Source: Pseudorhodoferax soli
GTDB taxonomy: Bacteria; Pseudomonadota; Gammaproteobacteria; Burkholderiales; Burkholderiaceae_C
DNA length: 64,000 nucleotides
Direction: 5' to 3'
NCBI RefSeq assembly: GCF_003337555.1
Contig: NZ_QPJK01000001.1
Span: forward strand, 930,001 to 994,000
In this document: piece after piece, positions 61,201 through 64,000 of the stretch
Layout of the letters: every line of letters begins with the position of its first letter
Position numbering within the stretch: position 1 is the stretch's first letter
Position numbers and translations under genes: made by a program
Notes under the pieces: model-generated
What the model saw: only the letters and a program-made list of their open reading frames with translations
Told to the model about the DNA's origin: nothing
The model's database searches: none

Positions 61201-62190
61201 ATGCACACCCTCTCCCGCCGCGGCTTCACCGCACTCGGACTCACAGTCGCGCTGGCCGCCACTGCCCTGCACCTGACCGCCACCGCCCAGGGCGCCTTGC
61301 CGCCCGGCCCCATCACCATGGTCGTCGGCTGGCCCGCCGGCGGGCCGTCCGACAACGTGGCGCGGCTCACGGCGCTGCGCATGTCCGAGGCGCTGGGCCA
61401 GACCATCGTGGTCGACAACAAGGGCGGCGCCGGCGGCAACATCGGCACCGATGCGGCGGCCCGCGCCAAGCCGGACGGCAGCACCATCATGCTGGCGACC
61501 GCCACCTCGCACGGCCTGAACTCCGCGCTGTACGCCAAGCTCAACCACGACCCGATCAAGGACTTCGCGCCGGTCGGCATGATCACCACCTCGCCCAGCG
61601 TGCTGCTGGTGCCGACGAACTCGCCGTTCCGATCGGTGGCCGACCTGCTGAAGGCCGCCAAGGCCGAACCCGGCAAGCTGAACTACGGCTCGGGGGGCGT
61701 GGGCTCCAGCCAGCACCTGGCCGGCGCCAGCTTCAAGCGCATCGCCGGCGTGGACATCACGCACATCCCGTTCAAGGGCACGGCCCCGGCCATGACCGAC
61801 CTGATGGCCGGCCGCGTGGACTTCGTGCTGACCACGGGCGCGATGTCGTTCATCCACTCCGGCAAGCTGCGCCCGCTGGCCGTGGCCGCGCGCCAGCGCC
61901 TGCCCGCGTTGCCCGAGGTGCCGACCTTCGAGGAAGCGGGCGTCAAGGGTTTCTATACCGACTCGTGGTACGGCCTTGTCGCGCCTGCCGGCACGCCGCG
62001 CCCGGCGCTGGACAAGCTCAACGCCGCGCTGGCCACGGCCCTGCGCAACCCCGAGGTGCAAAAGCAGTTCCTCGACCAGGGCTCGCTGCCCGTCCAACCC
62101 ATGGGCGTGGACGAATTCTGGAAGTTCGTCGTCGCGCAGATGCCGGCCGCGGCGGAGCAGGTGCGCATCTCGGGCGCGAAAGCCGAGTGA
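61201..62190 (+). CDS. Bug/TctC family tripartite tricarboxylate receptor 2
   Basis: Second periplasmic Bug receptor, 329 residues, with a Tat-like RR near the start (LSRRGFTALG) and a signal peptide to about residue 30. PPGPITMVVGWPAGGPSDNVARL and DNKGGAGGNIGT are the ligand-binding blocks. It is clearly different from receptor 1, so duplication is old or the pair recognises different ligands. It lies 23 nt after receptor 1 and ends the operon. Confidence 0.92.
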   Translation: MHTLSRRGFTALGLTVALAATALHLTATAQGALPPGPITMVVGWPAGGPSDNVARLTALRMSEALGQTIVVDNKGGAGGNIGTDAAARAKPDGSTIMLATATSHGLNSALYAKLNHDPIKDFAPVGMITTSPSVLLVPTNSPFRSVADLLKAAKAEPGKLNYGSGGVGSSQHLAGASFKRIAGVDITHIPFKGTAPAMTDLMAGRVDFVLTTGAMSFIHSGKLRPLAVAARQRLPALPEVPTFEEAGVKGFYTDSWYGLVAPAGTPRPALDKLNAALATALRNPEVQKQFLDQGSLPVQPMGVDEFWKFVVAQMPAAAEQVRISGAKAE

Positions 62191-62269
62191 AAGCGGAGTG
62201 ACGCAGCACAGCGGCCCGCAGGCCAGGCCGTGAAGGCGCGGTGGGGCGGTGGCGCCGATACCATCGCGC

Positions 62270-62977
62270 ATGAGCACACACTATGAATCCCTGCCGCTGG
62301 CGCAGGACTACCAGGATGCCTTCGCGGTCCCGCCGCCCGATGCGCCCGGCCTGCGTGACATGTGGCCGCGCAAGCCGGGCTGGTGCATCCGCGCGGAGTC
62401 CACCGCCTTGGCTGCGGTCGCCGATGGCGCAACCGCACCCGCCCCATCGCGCGCGCTGGTGCCCGCCCAGTGGGGCCTGGTGCCGCACTGGGTCAAGTCG
62501 GCGTCCGACGGCAAGCTGCGTGCCACCAAGCTCGTCAACGCGCGTGCAGAGACGGCTGCCACCGCCCAGGCCTTCCGCGACGCCTGGCTGCAGGGCCAGC
62601 GCTGCATCGTGCCGATGGCGGCGTTTTTCGAAGACGACTGGCGCAACGGCAAAGCCGTTCCCACCCGCATCAGCCGCGTCGACGGCCAGCCCATGGGCGT
62701 CGCCGGCCTGTGGGCGGTGTGGACCGGACCCGACGGCGACACCCTCACCAGCTACACGCTGCTCACCGTCAACGCCGACAACCACGCCCTATTGCGCCGC
62801 TACCAGCCGCAGGGCAGCGAAAAACGGATGCCGGTGGTTCTCAACGAAGGCGCGTACGACGCCTGGCTGACTACGCGCGTCGAGAAGGCCCACGCGTTTA
62901 TGCGCCAGTACCCGGCCGCCTGGCTCAGGGCGAACCCGGTGGAGCACAAGGCCGACAAGGTGCCCAAGCGGCTGTAG
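62270..62977 (+). CDS. SRAP (SOS response-associated peptidase/HMCES-like) protein lacking Cys2 and the usual His
   Basis: Protein of 235 residues in the SRAP family, whose members shield abasic sites by a covalent link through Cys2. Here the start is M-S-T-H-Y: codon 2 is AGC (Ser), not TGC (Cys). Asn90 (KLVNARAET) and Glu121 (FFEDDW) remain, but Tyr178-Gln179 stand where most relatives have a His before the KRM motif. It may be inactive, may bind DNA without crosslinking, or may act by a serine; a single base change could explain the Ser codon. No SOS box was recognised upstream. Confidence 0.85.
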   Translation: MSTHYESLPLAQDYQDAFAVPPPDAPGLRDMWPRKPGWCIRAESTALAAVADGATAPAPSRALVPAQWGLVPHWVKSASDGKLRATKLVNARAETAATAQAFRDAWLQGQRCIVPMAAFFEDDWRNGKAVPTRISRVDGQPMGVAGLWAVWTGPDGDTLTSYTLLTVNADNHALLRRYQPQGSEKRMPVVLNEGAYDAWLTTRVEKAHAFMRQYPAAWLRANPVEHKADKVPKRL

Positions 62978-63369
62978 CGCCGTCGGCCGGCGGCCACCTG
63001 CATGGCCAGCCCGCGCGCGGTGACCGCGCGCAGGGCACCCGCGGCGCTGCGCGGCGTGCGGGGCGGGCAACACCAGCCCGATGGCGACGGGCTGACAGCC
63101 CGCACCGCCTGGGCGACAGACGGGAACAGCGCACCGCACACGGTGCACAACCGGCCGTAGTCTGGTGATCGTGTGAACGAACCAGACCCCAAAAATCCCG
63201 CCGTTTCATCACTTCCATGTTGTGTACCAAGGCGTCGCCAACCGGCGCATGTCGGGGCACGGCTGCGGTCGCTGAACAGGTAAGGAGCCAGCCCTCGGCA
63301 GCACGAGATCGGCAGGCACCGGGTTCCACGCACAGGCTTTCGAACCGATGAACTTGCGGGAGGGGCGAC
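62978..63369. other. gap of 392 bp with two palindromes and no gene
   Basis: No ORF with family features is present. A hairpin CAGCCCG-atggcga-CGGGCTG lies at 63074-63094 and a GCGCGCGGT/ACCGCGCGC palindrome at 63013-63031, neither with a T-run. A promoter for the Cache-domain gene should lie in the right half, but no clear sigma70 or sigma28 boxes were found. Confidence 0.6.
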
Positions 63370-64000
63370 ATGGCGAAGCAGGCAATGACATTGCGGATGC
63401 GCTTGATGCTGTACACCGGCGCGCTGGTGTTGCTCGGCCTGGGAGTGCAGGCCGCCGCCAACATCTGGATCGCACGCAGCAACGCCTTGCGCACGCTGGA
63501 GTCGATCGCGCGGGCCATTGCACGCGCGCACGCTGACGGCATCGCGCAGTGGGTCGACAACCGCCTGCAGGTCATGCGCGCGATGAGCCCCTTGCCCGCC
63601 ACCGCCGATCCCATGCTGGGACTGCGGCAGGCCGCCGTCGCCGCCCGGCTGGACATCGCCTACATCGGCTTTCCCGACAAACGTGCCCTGTTTTCGCGCG
63701 ATGAGCCGCTGCCTGCGGGCTACGACCCGACCACGCGCCCCTGGTACCTGCAGGCCGCGGCCAGCGATGCGCCCATCATCACCCAGCCCTACCTGGACCT
63801 GGGCACCGGCAAGGCAGTGCTGACCGTGGCCATGGCCGTGCGCGCGGGCGGCCAGGTCAGCGGCGTGGTGGCCGGCGACGTGTTCATGGACAGCGTGATC
63901 GCCAACGTGGCCTCGATCCGGCCCATGCCCAACACGCGCGGCTTCGTGCTCGATGCCCAGGGCCGGCTGGTGGTGCACGAGGACTTGAAGCTCATCGGCA
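63370..64000 (+). CDS. Cache-domain membrane sensor, probably methyl-accepting chemotaxis protein (3' cut by window)
   Basis: The first ~210 residues of a membrane receptor. A transmembrane helix (LMLYTGALVLLGLGVQAAANI, about 14-34) is followed by a periplasmic dCache-type ligand domain with the conserved TRPWYLQAA block and VLTVAMAVRAGG. The signalling part lies outside the window, so it could be an MCP, a diguanylate cyclase or a kinase; the pattern is most like MCPs of Comamonadaceae. GGGAGGGG precedes the ATG at 63370. Confidence 0.75.
   Translation, partial: MAKQAMTLRMRLMLYTGALVLLGLGVQAAANIWIARSNALRTLESIARAIARAHADGIAQWVDNRLQVMRAMSPLPATADPMLGLRQAAVAARLDIAYIGFPDKRALFSRDEPLPAGYDPTTRPWYLQAAASDAPIITQPYLDLGTGKAVLTVAMAVRAGGQVSGVVAGDVFMDSVIANVASIRPMPNTRGFVLDAQGRLVVHEDLKLIG

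Overview
The window is about 64 kb of GC-rich bacterial chromosome with dense gene packing, many 4-nt ATGA/GTGA gene overlaps, orphan TctC/Bug-type solute receptors and a complete minor-pilin cluster. These traits and the protein sequences point to a betaproteobacterium of the Burkholderiales, most likely Comamonadaceae (Acidovorax/Variovorax-like). This placement is inference from gene content; no rRNA or tRNA gene lies in the window. Almost every long ORF opposite a real gene is a high-GC shadow.

Layout. 1-4.4 kb: two MarC paralogues flanking a BCCT osmolyte/choline-type transporter, then argG. 4.58-7.22 kb: a visibly less GC-rich three-gene operon (AAA ATPase, PIN nuclease, RNA ligase) joined by 4-nt overlaps; this is the best candidate for an undescribed system, probably RNA cut-and-reseal or phage defence. 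7.3-15.2 kb: MFS exporter, CPBP protease, fdhD, an AAA/DUF4143 ATPase, Mrp/ApbC, metG and a small lipoprotein. 15.2-21.2 kb: a TetR regulator divergent from an operon of FAD amine oxidoreductase, amino-acid permease, RidA, phhB, phhA and an SDR that may recycle the pterin; this looks like aromatic amino acid uptake and hydroxylation. 21.2-32.6 kb: housekeeping genes (BamE-like lipoprotein, DUF3460, scpA, gpsA, secB, grxC, rhodanese, gpmA, S41 protease, moeB/thiF), a secreted SNase, a SulP transporter, a diguanylate cyclase and a FlhG/MinD-like ATPase.

32.6-40.2 kb: DUF429 protein and the type IV pilus minor-pilin operon fimT-pilV-pilW-pilX-pilY1-pilE, all on the minus strand with overlapping ends. 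40.4-46.0 kb: acnA coupled to arfB, a lipase-like lipoprotein and a CBS-domain protein. 46.0-56.1 kb: a hybrid sensor kinase, then a minus-strand sugar operon running ROK regulator, ABC ATPase, permease, binding protein, sugar-phosphate isomerase-like protein and Gfo/Idh oxidoreductase. Between the ROK gene and the ABC ATPase gene sit four 113-bp tandem repeats that each carry a ribosome-binding site and a 38-codon mini-ORF coupled to the next by ATGA. 56.2-62.2 kb: a LysR regulator divergent from a 2-hydroxyacid catabolic operon (FMN hydroxyacid dehydrogenase, RraA-like aldolase, D-2-hydroxyacid dehydrogenase, two Bug receptors). 62.3-64 kb: a SRAP protein lacking its usual catalytic Cys2, and the start of a Cache-domain sensor cut by the window end.
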